Assembly (NCBI GenBank): GCA_038064855.1
Contig: JBBTSE010000004.1
Coordinates: 1-57,962 of the forward strand
Origin: Patescibacteria group bacterium
Lineage (GTDB): Bacteria > Patescibacteriota > Minisyncoccia > Ryanbacterales > GWA2-47-10b
DNA: 57,962 bases
Reading direction: 5' to 3'
Every line of letters begins with the position of its first letter. Position 1 is the first letter of the stretch. Both the position numbers and the translations under genes were made by a program. This document shows positions 8,439 to 16,690 of the stretch, piece after piece. The notes beneath the pieces are model-generated. The model was not told the origin of the DNA and made no database searches. It saw only the letters and a program-made list of their open reading frames with translations.

Positions 8439-9350
8439 CTAGTGAATTTTAACCCAGCCCTCTCCCCCATTTACACTTTTATAAATCGAGTTCTTATGTG
8501 TAATGCTGTAAACAGTATTTTGATCATGCGGGCTATACACAATATACAATACCGTCTCGCCTTCAAAATCTTCTGGAACATTTGACCATGTTTCCCCACC
8601 ATCACTGCTACCAGCAAGACCTCCCTGCTTTTCAGCATACGCAAGCATTTTATTAGGCTCTCTTGGATTAATCGCCATGACAGCCACCTGTCCACCCCGC
8701 AAATCATCTGAAAGATCGCTCCATGTCACGCCCTTATCTTTACTGACTAGCACTCCGGGTCCGTTTGGTGTTGATGCGTATATGATATTTTCATCTTTTG
8801 GATGAGCGGCAAGTTGCACTGCCAGAATATCTTTATTCACAATTTTCCACGCTATCCCTCCATCATCACTTCGCTGAAGAGTACCTTGGTACCATCCATA
8901 CATGATACTCGGATTTGCAGGACTAACCGCCATCGCATGAAAATCTACCGGACCATTTACCCCATCGGAAATTTTCTTCCATGTAAACCCTTTGTCCTCG
9001 GATCTTTGAAAACCAATATTGCCGCCTCCTACCGGATGACCGCTAGATAAAAAGATATTAGATTCTGTTGGATGTACGGAGAAACCCATATAGTCATCTT
9101 TACTTGAGCCAACTCGATAGAGTTCTTTTTCGTCTTTGAGTAAGAGTAAGCCGTGATGAGTAGCAATATATAACTTTGACCGGTCTTCTCTATCCAGCGC
9201 AAGACCATGACCGTGTGTGATCGAACTCACAGGAATCAACTCCGATTTTTGCTGTTCCGACTCTCTGCTACCGCCGTAATATATAATAGCTCCGCCGACT
9301 AGCAGAAGTAGAAAGATGCCGATTTTGTTATTTTTAATAATGATATTCAT
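8439..9350 (-). CDS. Extracytoplasmic Asp-box (BNR) beta-propeller protein
   Basis: 303 residues: an N-terminal signal anchor (10-28), then repeated Asp-box motifs SEDKGFTW, SDDGGIAW, SKDKGVTW, SSDGGETW and SVNGGEGW at about 45-residue intervals, as in sortilin/BNR propellers. The opening HGHGLALDREDRSKLYIATHHGL matches the F510_1955-type 'glycosylhydrolase' group. Catalytic activity is unproven. It may be a binding propeller held at the cell surface. First gene of the operon with the five-helix protein and cobO. Confidence 0.8.
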   Translation of the reverse strand: MNIIIKNNKIGIFLLLLVGGAIIYYGGSRESEQQKSELIPVSSITHGHGLALDREDRSKLYIATHHGLLLLKDEKELYRVGSSKDDYMGFSVHPTESNIFLSSGHPVGGGNIGFQRSEDKGFTWKKISDGVNGPVDFHAMAVSPANPSIMYGWYQGTLQRSDDGGIAWKIVNKDILAVQLAAHPKDENIIYASTPNGPGVLVSKDKGVTWSDLSDDLRGGQVAVMAINPREPNKMLAYAEKQGGLAGSSDGGETWSNVPEDFEGETVLYIVYSPHDQNTVYSITHKNSIYKSVNGGEGWVKIH

Positions 9351-9372
9351 AGTACAATAATGACTTATTAAT

Positions 9373-9469
9373 AAAAAGACCCACCGTGGTGGGCTTCTCC
9401 AATGTTTGTTTAATGCTTAAATATCAAGGCGTTGCCTTGATAGAACTCCTACCATCACTGATGATGGTA
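9373..9469 (-). ncRNA. Hairpin array: candidate small RNA or attenuator leader
   Basis: Three perfect inverted repeats lie in 90 bases of noncoding DNA: TACCATCA/TGATGGTA (9450-9469), ATCAAGGC/GCCTTGAT (9423-9441) and CCCACC/GGTGGG (9380-9393). Read leftward, the last is followed by TCTTTTT and would terminate. A possible leftward promoter, TTGTAA-16-TATATC (9473-9500), would start RNA near 9466. The product would be about 90 nt and end just before the Asp-box gene, so it is either a free RNA or an attenuator of that operon. Confidence 0.4.
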
Positions 9470-9551
9470 TACGATATAACCCATTTGTATCAGTTTACAA
9501 AAGTATCGCAACTCTGCTTTACTAACCCGAGACAACTAGTGGAGGTGCACC

Positions 9552-10475
9552 TTGGCAATACTAAAACATGTCTATAAATCCCAGCAGTTCACGCGCGAAC
9601 TTCTCGAGGAGCTCTTCTTGCAAGCAGAACTCTTTGAACGGGTCTCAGCGCTCGGCAACATCAACCACTTCCCGAACAAAACGATGGCAGCTCTCTTCTA
9701 TGAGCCCTCAACCCGCACGCGCCTCTCATTTGAGGCGGCGATGATCCGCCTTGGCGGCAAGGTTATTGGCACGGAAAGCGCACGCAAGTTCTCCTCAGCC
9801 CTCAAAGGTGAGAGTTTGGAGGATACCATCCGTGTCGTTGAAAACTATGCGGATGTCATCGTGCTCCGACACGATAAAGAGGGTGGGGCTGAGCGCGCGG
9901 CAAAGGTCAGTAAAGTGCCTGTCATCAATGCAGGCGATGGCTCTGGTCAACATCCCACACAAGCACTCCTCGATCTGTACACCGTCCGGCGAGAGCTTGG
10001 CGGTATCGATGGTGTCACCGCAGCACTCGTCGGAGATCTGGCGAAGGGTCGCGCAGTACGATCACTAGCGTATCTCCTCTCAAAGTACGCGGTCGCCAAG
10101 ATCTATTTCGTAGCACCACCAAGCGCGCAGATCGCTCCTGACATCCTCGCCCATCTTGGCGAGCACGGCATCGCGTACGAGCTCACCGATGACCTTGGAG
10201 CAATTGTGCCGCTGGTAGATATCATCTACCAGACACGCATCCAAAAAGAGCGCTATACTGACGCAGACGAGCTCGCGAGAGTCCAGCGAGGCTGCTACAT
10301 CATCACGAGTGCAACCCTCGCTGCTATGCGACCGAATGCGATCATACTCCACCCGCTCCCGCGCAACGATGAGATCGCCACCGAGGTAGACAGTGACCCG
10401 CGTGCCGCGTACTTTCGCCAAGCACGCAACGGGCTCTTTGTCCGCATGGCGCTCTTGAGCATGGTGCTCTCGTAG
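9552..10475 (+). CDS. pyrB: Aspartate carbamoyltransferase catalytic chain
   Basis: 307 residues. Carbamoyl-phosphate binding motif YEPSTRTRLSFE (about 51-62), the flexible-loop SALKGESLEDT, GDGSGQHPTQALLDLY, and HPLPRNDEI near the C-terminus are all intact. It condenses carbamoyl phosphate with aspartate, the first committed pyrimidine step. Start is TTG 9552, backed by GGAGG at 9541-9545. No other pyrimidine gene is adjacent and no PyrI regulatory chain is visible, so the gene stands alone between terminators. A weak promoter TTTACA-18-TTTACT is possible at 9495-9524. Confidence 0.95.
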   Translation: MAILKHVYKSQQFTRELLEELFLQAELFERVSALGNINHFPNKTMAALFYEPSTRTRLSFEAAMIRLGGKVIGTESARKFSSALKGESLEDTIRVVENYADVIVLRHDKEGGAERAAKVSKVPVINAGDGSGQHPTQALLDLYTVRRELGGIDGVTAALVGDLAKGRAVRSLAYLLSKYAVAKIYFVAPPSAQIAPDILAHLGEHGIAYELTDDLGAIVPLVDIIYQTRIQKERYTDADELARVQRGCYIITSATLAAMRPNAIILHPLPRNDEIATEVDSDPRAAYFRQARNGLFVRMALLSMVLS

Positions 10476-10482
10476 TCCTCAT

Positions 10483-10516
10483 TCCCTACCGCAATCATGC
10501 GTGTAGGGATTTTTTA
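10483..10516 (+). terminator. pyrB terminator
   Basis: TCCCTAC plus CGCA pairs with TGCG plus GTAGGGA, with a one-base bulge, followed by six T. It begins 8 bases after the pyrB stop. Confidence 0.85.
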
Positions 10517-10527
10517 TTTCCCTAGAA

Positions 10528-10563
10528 CACAAAACCCCCTCGCCGAAGCGTGGGGGTTTTGTG
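10528..10563. terminator. Terminator between convergent pyrB and nrdJ
   Basis: A perfect 12-bp stem, CACAAAACCCCC with GGGGGTTTTGTG, around a 12-base loop. The U-tract is part of the stem, so it can serve either direction; nrdJ ends at 10595. Confidence 0.8.
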
Positions 10564-10594
10564 CCCTTATCTCAAAATTGAAAAATACTTTCAC

Positions 10595-13345
10595 TCATCC
10601 ACAGGAACCTACATTCGCTCCGCATGACCGGCAGGTATAACAAGAACCCGTTCTGACCATAATCGCGCCACAACGGCATGCAGGAGCATCAAGGTAGGAG
10701 GAAACAGTCATCTTTTCTACGCGTACGATTTCGGTATTTTGTACGGTCACTTCGGTATGTGGAGAGTCGGTGGTGGTCTCTGTGGCGGGCGCCATCGATT
10801 CGGCGTAAATGCCGAGGCCATGCTGATCGTCAGAACTCAAAAATTTAAGTGCTAAAAACTTTGCAAGATAATCAAGGATTGATTTGGCAACAGGTATATC
10901 GGGATTTTCAGTAAAGCCGGCTGGCTCAAATCGCGCGTGGACAAACTTGCGTACGATTGTTTCTACCGGCACACCATATTGGAGTGATACCGACATCAAC
11001 ACGCCGATCGAATCGAGGAGACCTGAGATGGTGCTGCCTTCCTTTGCCATACGGATAAATACTTCGCCGAGCGTACCGTCAGGATACATTCCATAATGTA
11101 AATATCCTTCGTGACCCATGACAGAAAACTTGTGACGAGCCGCGACAACATCGGCAGGCAGTGGCCTGCGCGTAAGGCGTTCTGTCGCTACCTGATCTTC
11201 GTTCGATCCTTTGGTGCGGCCCGTGTTGAGTGGTTGCGCGCCCTTGGATCCATCACGATACACGGCGACTGCTTTGAGTCCAAGCTTCCAGCTATCCATA
11301 TAGACACTCATGATGTCCTCAACTGTCGCTGATGATGGAAGGTTTACGGTTTTTGAAATTGCCCCTGAGATAAATGGCTGCGCTGCCGCCATCATACGAA
11401 TGTGACCCATATAATGAATCGAGCGGACACCACCTGGTGCATTGGTCGCGCAGTCAAATACTGCCAAATGCTCATCTTTGATATGTGGGGCGCCTTCAAT
11501 ACGGTCGTTTTCTTCTACGAAGTGTACGATCATCTCTACCTCCTCGGCGCTATAACCAAGGTTTGAAAGCGCGTGCGGAAGCGTACGATTTGCGATCTTG
11601 AGAAAACCGCCGCCAACCATCTTCTTATATTTAATAAGCGAGAAATCAGGTTCTACGCCCGTCGTATCGCAATCCATCATAAAGGCGATCGTACCGGTAG
11701 GAGCCAAAACAGAAGCCTGGGAGTTGCGAATACCGTGCTTCTCGGTGCGTTCTACTGCCTTGTCCCACGCCTCGTAGGCGCTTTCCAAAAGGTCTTTTTG
11801 TACATAGCTCGCGTCAATATGATCTATTTCATTGCGATGCATACGAAGTACTTTCTGCATGGGCTTTTTGTTCGTCTGGTAACCCGCAAATGCCCCTACA
11901 CGCTCAGCTACATAGGTAGAAGTCAGATATGCCTCCCCCGTCATGAGCGCGGTGATGGCACCGGCCCATGCGCGCCCTTCATATGAGTCGTAAGGCAATC
12001 CTTTGTACATCAACATCGCGCCTAAGTTTGCATAACCCAAACCAAGCTCGCGAAAATCTTTTGCATTCTTGGTAATTTTTTCGGTAGGATACGCGGAACC
12101 CGCGACGACGATATCCATCGCAGTTGCCATGGTGCGTACTGCTGCGCGAAACGCGGTCACATCAAATGATCCATCGTCTTTAGTAAACTTCATCAAATTC
12201 AATGACGCAAGATTGCACGCGGAATCATCGAGGTGCATATATTCGGAGCATGGGTTTGATGCGTTAATGCGACCTGTCACCGACGCAGTGTGCCAACGGT
12301 TGATCGTCGTATCATACTGAATGCCGGGATCGGCACAATGCCACGAAGCCTCCGCTACCAATTGCATCAAGTCACGAGCACGAACCGTCTCAAGTGTATG
12401 GCCCGTCATAACTGCTTTGAGATCCCACTCGCCGTCTTCTATGACGCGTTGCATAAAGTCATCAGTCACGCGTACGGAATTATTTGCGTTTTGAAAAAAG
12501 ATATTGTTGTACACATCGCCGTCGATCGCATCACTGTAGCCCATTGAGATGAGTGCTTTTGCTTTTTCTTCTTCTTTCCATTTGCAGGTGATAAACTCGC
12601 GAATATCGGGATGATCGATTTTCATTACTACCATCTTTGCCGCCCGACGCGTCTTGCCACCTGACTTAATCGTACCCGCGATCGCATCGGCTCCTTTCAT
12701 AAAAGAAACGGGGCCTGATGATTTGCCACGATTACGAATATATTCACGCGATGAACGGAGAGATGAGACATCGAGACCTGCGCCTGATCCACCCGAAAAA
12801 ATAAACATTTCGTTTTTATACCACTCGGCGATTGACTCCTTATTGTCTTCCACAGACAAAATAAAGCACGCGGAGCACTGTGGCTTCTCCTCTACTCCGA
12901 GATTAAACCAAACGGGCGAGTTAAACGCCGCATATTGATTAACCAAAATCGCTTTGAGCTCTTCGGAAAAGATTTGCTCTTCTTCTTTGTCTTTAAAATA
13001 CGAGTACTGGACGCCCCAACGCGTCAAAGTATCTGCAACACGATTGATAAGTTGCTTGACCGACGACTCACGACCCTTTTTGCCGATGTGACCAGAGAAA
13101 TATTTCTCCGCGACAATGTCAGTTGCAGTCTGTGACCAAAAAGAAGGGACTTCGACATCAGTTTGTTCAAAAATAACATTACCCTTAGAGTCACTGATGA
13201 GGGCGCGACGCTTTTCCCATGTAATTTCATCGTATGGATGAACATTTGCATGAGAAAAAAACCGCTCAATACCCAAGGTGCGACCTTTGACTGCTGATTG
13301 TTTTTTTTCTGTTGTCTTGGTAATGGCCGAAGGTGTGGTAGACAT
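10595..13345 (-). CDS. nrdJ: Adenosylcobalamin-dependent (class II) ribonucleotide reductase
   Basis: 916 residues. It has the class II/NrdJ features FNSPVWFNLG, QCSACFILSV (a redox cysteine), GGSGAGLDVSSLRS, the active-site N-x-C-x-E in NPCSEYMHLDD (about 365-375) and SVLAPTGTIAFMMDCDT. The C-terminus is a Cys-rich tail (CRCG, CYTCRSCG) that should re-reduce the active site. It makes deoxyribonucleotides using a radical derived from adenosylcobalamin, so no oxygen or NrdB partner is needed. I chose ATG 13345: the open frame runs on to 13765 but would read through the ftsZ terminator and into ftsZ. No NrdR box pair or cobalamin riboswitch was found upstream. Confidence 0.96.
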   Translation of the reverse strand: MSTTPSAITKTTEKKQSAVKGRTLGIERFFSHANVHPYDEITWEKRRALISDSKGNVIFEQTDVEVPSFWSQTATDIVAEKYFSGHIGKKGRESSVKQLINRVADTLTRWGVQYSYFKDKEEEQIFSEELKAILVNQYAAFNSPVWFNLGVEEKPQCSACFILSVEDNKESIAEWYKNEMFIFSGGSGAGLDVSSLRSSREYIRNRGKSSGPVSFMKGADAIAGTIKSGGKTRRAAKMVVMKIDHPDIREFITCKWKEEEKAKALISMGYSDAIDGDVYNNIFFQNANNSVRVTDDFMQRVIEDGEWDLKAVMTGHTLETVRARDLMQLVAEASWHCADPGIQYDTTINRWHTASVTGRINASNPCSEYMHLDDSACNLASLNLMKFTKDDGSFDVTAFRAAVRTMATAMDIVVAGSAYPTEKITKNAKDFRELGLGYANLGAMLMYKGLPYDSYEGRAWAGAITALMTGEAYLTSTYVAERVGAFAGYQTNKKPMQKVLRMHRNEIDHIDASYVQKDLLESAYEAWDKAVERTEKHGIRNSQASVLAPTGTIAFMMDCDTTGVEPDFSLIKYKKMVGGGFLKIANRTLPHALSNLGYSAEEVEMIVHFVEENDRIEGAPHIKDEHLAVFDCATNAPGGVRSIHYMGHIRMMAAAQPFISGAISKTVNLPSSATVEDIMSVYMDSWKLGLKAVAVYRDGSKGAQPLNTGRTKGSNEDQVATERLTRRPLPADVVAARHKFSVMGHEGYLHYGMYPDGTLGEVFIRMAKEGSTISGLLDSIGVLMSVSLQYGVPVETIVRKFVHARFEPAGFTENPDIPVAKSILDYLAKFLALKFLSSDDQHGLGIYAESMAPATETTTDSPHTEVTVQNTEIVRVEKMTVSSYLDAPACRCGAIMVRTGSCYTCRSCGANVGSCG

Positions 13346-13481
13346 GTAAAATAATTTCTTTGGATAAGGTATATGTAGTGTATGCCTCCCCGACACCCGA
13401 CTGGAAGTGGATAACTCAACTTTTTTTCGAAATAGTGCGGCCCATTTATGGTATTGTTGCGGGCACCCATTTTTGGGATAT

Positions 13482-13510
13482 AAAAAACGCCCCGCGGATG
13501 CGGGGCGTTT
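13482..13510 (-). terminator. ftsZ terminator
   Basis: AAACGCCCCGC and GCGGGGCGTTT form an 11-bp stem with a four-base loop. On the reverse strand six T follow. It lies 22 bases past the ftsZ stop and separates ftsZ from nrdJ. Confidence 0.9.
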
Positions 13511-13532
13511 GTTTTTGGAGACCTTTTGGTGA

Positions 13533-14645
13533 CTATTTTTTGGTTCGGCGCAAAAATGCGGGGATCGCGTCCCACTCGTCTGATGGCTCCTCTTCGGTGG
13601 TCGGCTTGATAGCTCGTGGTGCAAGCATTTCTTCTTTTCGCGGAAGTGCCGAGAATAAATTTGGACTTTTTGGAATGACAGATGCATACCCATCACCAAA
13701 ACCAGTAGCAACGACGGTAATTTTGAGCTCGCCTTTGCGCAAGCGATCATCTTTGACCGCGCCAAAAATAACTTTTGCGTCTTTTGCGATACTTTCGGTG
13801 ATAATCTTCGCCGCTTCGTTCACTTCCCACATCGTAAGATCGTCACCACCAGCAACCGAGAACAAAACACCATGTGCTCCTTCTATAGAGAGGTCAAGGA
13901 GTGGCGAATTGATAGCTTGCTTTGCCGCTTGGATCGCTCTATCATCCCCCGTCGCCTTGCCGATACCCATAAGTGCCGACCCTGCGTTCTTCATAATCGC
14001 GCGGATATCGGAAAAATCAACATTGATGATGCCGGGAAGGGTTATCAAATCAGAAATACCCTGAACTGCTTGACGCAACACTTCATCACATTTTGAAAAC
14101 GCATCGAGAAACGAAGTTTTTTTCTCGATCATGCTCAAAATACGATCGTTGGGGATGACAATCATCGCATCAACGACTTCGCGAAGTCTTTGTAATCCTT
14201 CATCAGCGATGCGATTGCGTTCTGATCCTTCAAATGCAAATGGTCGCGTGACAACCGCGACGGTGAGCGCACCCTCGGCGCGTGCGATCTCGGCTACGAT
14301 AGGTGCGGCACCCGTGCCGGTACCTCCACCAAATCCGCCTGCGATAAAAACCATATCGACGCCGCGCACAAGTTCAGTGATTTCATTTTTATTTTCTTCG
14401 GCCGCGAGCCTGCCAAGTGATGGATCCATACCGGCACCCAAACCACGCGTGGCATTTTTGCCAATGTGAATTTTTCGGGGAGCGAGCGATTGATGCAAAT
14501 CTTGCGCGTCAGTGTTGATAGCGACAAAATCAACGCCCGGCACTTTTGAACGAATCATGTGATCGATGGCGTTTCCGCCCGAACCGCCCATACCAAAAAC
14601 TTTGATCCGTGCGAATGTTTCAGCTTCTGGATTGATGCGTGGCAT
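13533..14645 (-). CDS. ftsZ: Cell-division GTPase FtsZ
   Basis: 370 residues. The tubulin-like GTPase core shows GMGGSGGNAID (about 18-28), VDFVAINTDAQDL, the signature GGFGGGTGTGAAP (about 103-115) and the T7-loop region around LPGIINVDFSDI. The C-terminal tail ends EEPSDEWDAIPAFLRRTKK, containing an IPAFLRR-type conserved peptide that binds FtsA. It forms the Z ring. It lies 100 bases after ftsA, and a promoter before it allows independent expression. Confidence 0.98.
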   Translation of the reverse strand: MPRINPEAETFARIKVFGMGGSGGNAIDHMIRSKVPGVDFVAINTDAQDLHQSLAPRKIHIGKNATRGLGAGMDPSLGRLAAEENKNEITELVRGVDMVFIAGGFGGGTGTGAAPIVAEIARAEGALTVAVVTRPFAFEGSERNRIADEGLQRLREVVDAMIVIPNDRILSMIEKKTSFLDAFSKCDEVLRQAVQGISDLITLPGIINVDFSDIRAIMKNAGSALMGIGKATGDDRAIQAAKQAINSPLLDLSIEGAHGVLFSVAGGDDLTMWEVNEAAKIITESIAKDAKVIFGAVKDDRLRKGELKITVVATGFGDGYASVIPKSPNLFSALPRKEEMLAPRAIKPTTEEEPSDEWDAIPAFLRRTKK

Positions 14646-14651
14646 GGCTTC

Positions 14652-14681
14652 ACTCTAGCGTTGTAAAACGATAAGCGTCAA
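14652..14681 (-). promoter_or_regulatory. ftsZ promoter
   Basis: Reverse strand TTGACG, 18 bases, TAGAGT (14652-14657), then only 6 bases to ATG 14645. The mRNA would be leaderless or nearly so, with no room for a ribosome binding site. Confidence 0.55.
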
Positions 14682-14744
14682 GGAAAAATGCCCCTCGAGC
14701 ATTCTCTAGAACACGAGGTTTACAATATCGTCAAATGGCGTTCT

Positions 14745-15971
14745 TTATGGAATGAGAGATCGGAGGATTTTTTTGACGCGTTGGGAAAATGATGACGAAA
14801 AAAGTTCGGACATGCGGCCTGCGGGTGGGTGCTGTTCGGCCGCATATCGCGCGAGACCCGTGGCGGTCACCCATTCGGGACCAGAGATAAGCTCCTTGTG
14901 CTCGCCAAGCCCTAGAGCTCCCTGCGCCAACTCTACAGGCAGGCGTAGCTCATCGCGGGCGGCAGCTTGAATATCAAAAAGCTTTGAACCACCACCAGCA
15001 AGAATCACGCCTCCGGGCAAAAGCTCTGCTCGGTCAATGCGCTTTAAATGCTTTGCTACGAGCTCAAAAATATCACCGAGACGCGCCGAGACTATTTCTT
15101 TGAGTTTGCGCTGAGAAAAGCTTTCTTCAAAGTTTTTGGGAAAGTCGGAAAGACGGATTTCCTTTTTGCCCAGCTCAAGAAATGAAGAGAGGTTTCGTTT
15201 GACACGCTCGGCAGATGCCTGGTCAATCTGAAATCCGAGGCCAATATCAAAGGTAATATGACTTGATCCTACCGGGAGCATCTCGAGTGAAACCAGCATA
15301 CCCTCCTCAAAAACGGCGATACCTGATGTCTGTGCGCCAATATCGATCAGTACGCACCCAGCCTCTTTTTGCTTGCGTGAGAGCGCGTGGAACGAAGCAG
15401 CGTAGGGAGAGGCAAGAATATCATCGGCGACAATGCCCGCAAGCTCAAGAGCACGGTAGAGATTTCTCATATGTAAAGAAAACGCGGCGACAAAAAAAGC
15501 TTCGACCTCGAGCTTGGCGCCGGAAAGACCTACGACTTCGCGCAAGCGTGTATCGCGATCAACATTATAAAAAAGCGGAAATTGATGCAGTACCTCACGG
15601 TTACCGAGACGCGGGAGAGCACCTTCGGCATTTTCAATGACACGCGCGATGTCTTCTTGGGTTACCTCACCGTCCGCACGCGAAATAGATACCGCACCTC
15701 TTGATGCGACACCTACGATGCGCGGCTCGCCGAGTGACACGACCGCGTGACCCACTTCGATACCATATTGTTTTTTGAGCTCGTGCGCAGCTTTGATAAT
15801 ACCGCGCGCCACGATATCTGAAGACGCAACAGCGCCCTTACGCATACCGTCGAGTGCTTGCTCGGAAACTCCAGCTACCGAAAAGGTGCCGGTATCATTT
15901 TTCTGAAGTGCTACAAAACGAACGCTTGCTGATCCGATGTCAAGACCGACGAAATAATGAGGTCGCGCCAT
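14745..15971 (-). CDS. ftsA: Cell-division protein FtsA, membrane tether of FtsZ
   Basis: 408 residues of the actin/HSP70 fold: GLDIGSASVRFVAL (phosphate 1, about 9-22), the 1C domain, VLIDIGAQTSGIAVFEEG (phosphate 2) and LAGGGSKLFDI (adenosine motif). The end, SFSQRVKKILRSLIP, is a plausible amphipathic membrane helix. FtsA recruits FtsZ to the membrane. The start follows the yqeY stop by 9 bases. Confidence 0.96.
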   Translation of the reverse strand: MARPHYFVGLDIGSASVRFVALQKNDTGTFSVAGVSEQALDGMRKGAVASSDIVARGIIKAAHELKKQYGIEVGHAVVSLGEPRIVGVASRGAVSISRADGEVTQEDIARVIENAEGALPRLGNREVLHQFPLFYNVDRDTRLREVVGLSGAKLEVEAFFVAAFSLHMRNLYRALELAGIVADDILASPYAASFHALSRKQKEAGCVLIDIGAQTSGIAVFEEGMLVSLEMLPVGSSHITFDIGLGFQIDQASAERVKRNLSSFLELGKKEIRLSDFPKNFEESFSQRKLKEIVSARLGDIFELVAKHLKRIDRAELLPGGVILAGGGSKLFDIQAAARDELRLPVELAQGALGLGEHKELISGPEWVTATGLARYAAEQHPPAGRMSELFSSSFSQRVKKILRSLIP

Positions 15972-15980
15972 GAGTGCGTA

Positions 15981-16451
15981 CTACTGCACTGCCTGCGCAC
16001 TAAGCGCATCCTTGGCAAGCTTAGTAATACGATCACCGGAAGCGCGTCCTTTGAGTGACGGCATAATGATTTTCATAAGAGCACCTGTATCTTTTGCTGT
16101 CGGAGACCCGAGCTGGCGAACACCGTCTTGAATGACACGAATTATTTCTTCATCAGAAATTTCCTGCGGTAAATATATATCGAGCATAGCAAGCTCTTCT
16201 TTTTCTGATTCGGCAAGTTCCGGTCGCCCCGCCTTTTCATATTCGGCAATCGCGTCTTTACGCTTTTTTGCCTCACGCCTGATAACTGCTATGACATCTT
16301 CGTCACCCAATCCGATATCTTTTTTGCGTTCTTCGATTTCTTTATTTTTAATTGCGGCAAAAACCATTCGCAGAGTGCTTGTGCGTTTCTGCTCACCCGC
16401 CTGCATGGCGCTCTTGAGATCTACTTGCAGTTTCTCTCTAAGATCCATCAA
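15981..16451 (-). CDS. GatB/YqeY domain protein
   Basis: 156 residues matching YqeY: MDLREKLQVDLKSAMQAGEQKRTSTLRMVFAAIKN at the N-terminus, ERKKDIGLGDEDVIAVIRREAKKRKDAIAEYEKAGR and the C-terminal G(A)LMKIIMPSLKGRASG. The domain is shared with the tail of GatB, which contacts tRNA in the amidotransferase. The free-standing role is not settled. Two adjacent ATG codons exist; either could start. It is tightly packed between rpsU and ftsA, as in many Gram-positive-like genomes. Confidence 0.92.
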   Translation of the reverse strand: MMDLREKLQVDLKSAMQAGEQKRTSTLRMVFAAIKNKEIEERKKDIGLGDEDVIAVIRREAKKRKDAIAEYEKAGRPELAESEKEELAMLDIYLPQEISDEEIIRVIQDGVRQLGSPTAKDTGALMKIIMPSLKGRASGDRITKLAKDALSAQAVQ

Positions 16452-16453
16452 GC

Positions 16454-16669
16454 TTATACGTCTTTACCTAATTTACGAAGTCGATCGTACTCTTTGCGTT
16501 TCGTAACACGACGCAGGGCATCTTTTTTCTTTTTAGTCTTTGACTTCGGGCGCGACCTAACATTGAGTGATCGGGCTTTGAGTAAGATCTTTGACTGCTG
16601 CACCTTTTTGCTAAAACGGCGCAAGAGTGAGCCGGTAGTTTCTTTTTCGCGTTTTAATACGGTAACCAT
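16454..16669 (-). CDS. rpsU: Ribosomal protein bS21
   Basis: 71 residues, typical length, extremely basic. It opens MVTVLKREKETTGSLLRRFSKKVQQSKIL, matching bS21, and ends in the RK-rich tail that binds near the anti-Shine-Dalgarno region of 16S rRNA. Two bases separate its stop from yqeY. Confidence 0.93.
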   Translation of the reverse strand: MVTVLKREKETTGSLLRRFSKKVQQSKILLKARSLNVRSRPKSKTKKKKDALRRVTKRKEYDRLRKLGKDV

Positions 16670-16690
16670 AATATGTTTCTAGTAGTAATC

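Noticed and set aside
9351-9551. Cobalamin riboswitch before the cobO operon or nrdJ
   Set aside because: I found hairpins but no B12-box sequence or the typical long multi-arm layout in either upstream region.
13345-13400. Possible NrdR box (ACACTACATATA) upstream of nrdJ
   Set aside because: Only one half matches the ACAC-AT-rich-GTGT pattern and no second box lies at the required spacing.
13346-13765. 140-codon N-terminal extension of nrdJ
   Set aside because: It would read through the ftsZ terminator and overlap ftsZ in another frame. Composition looks like translated noncoding DNA.
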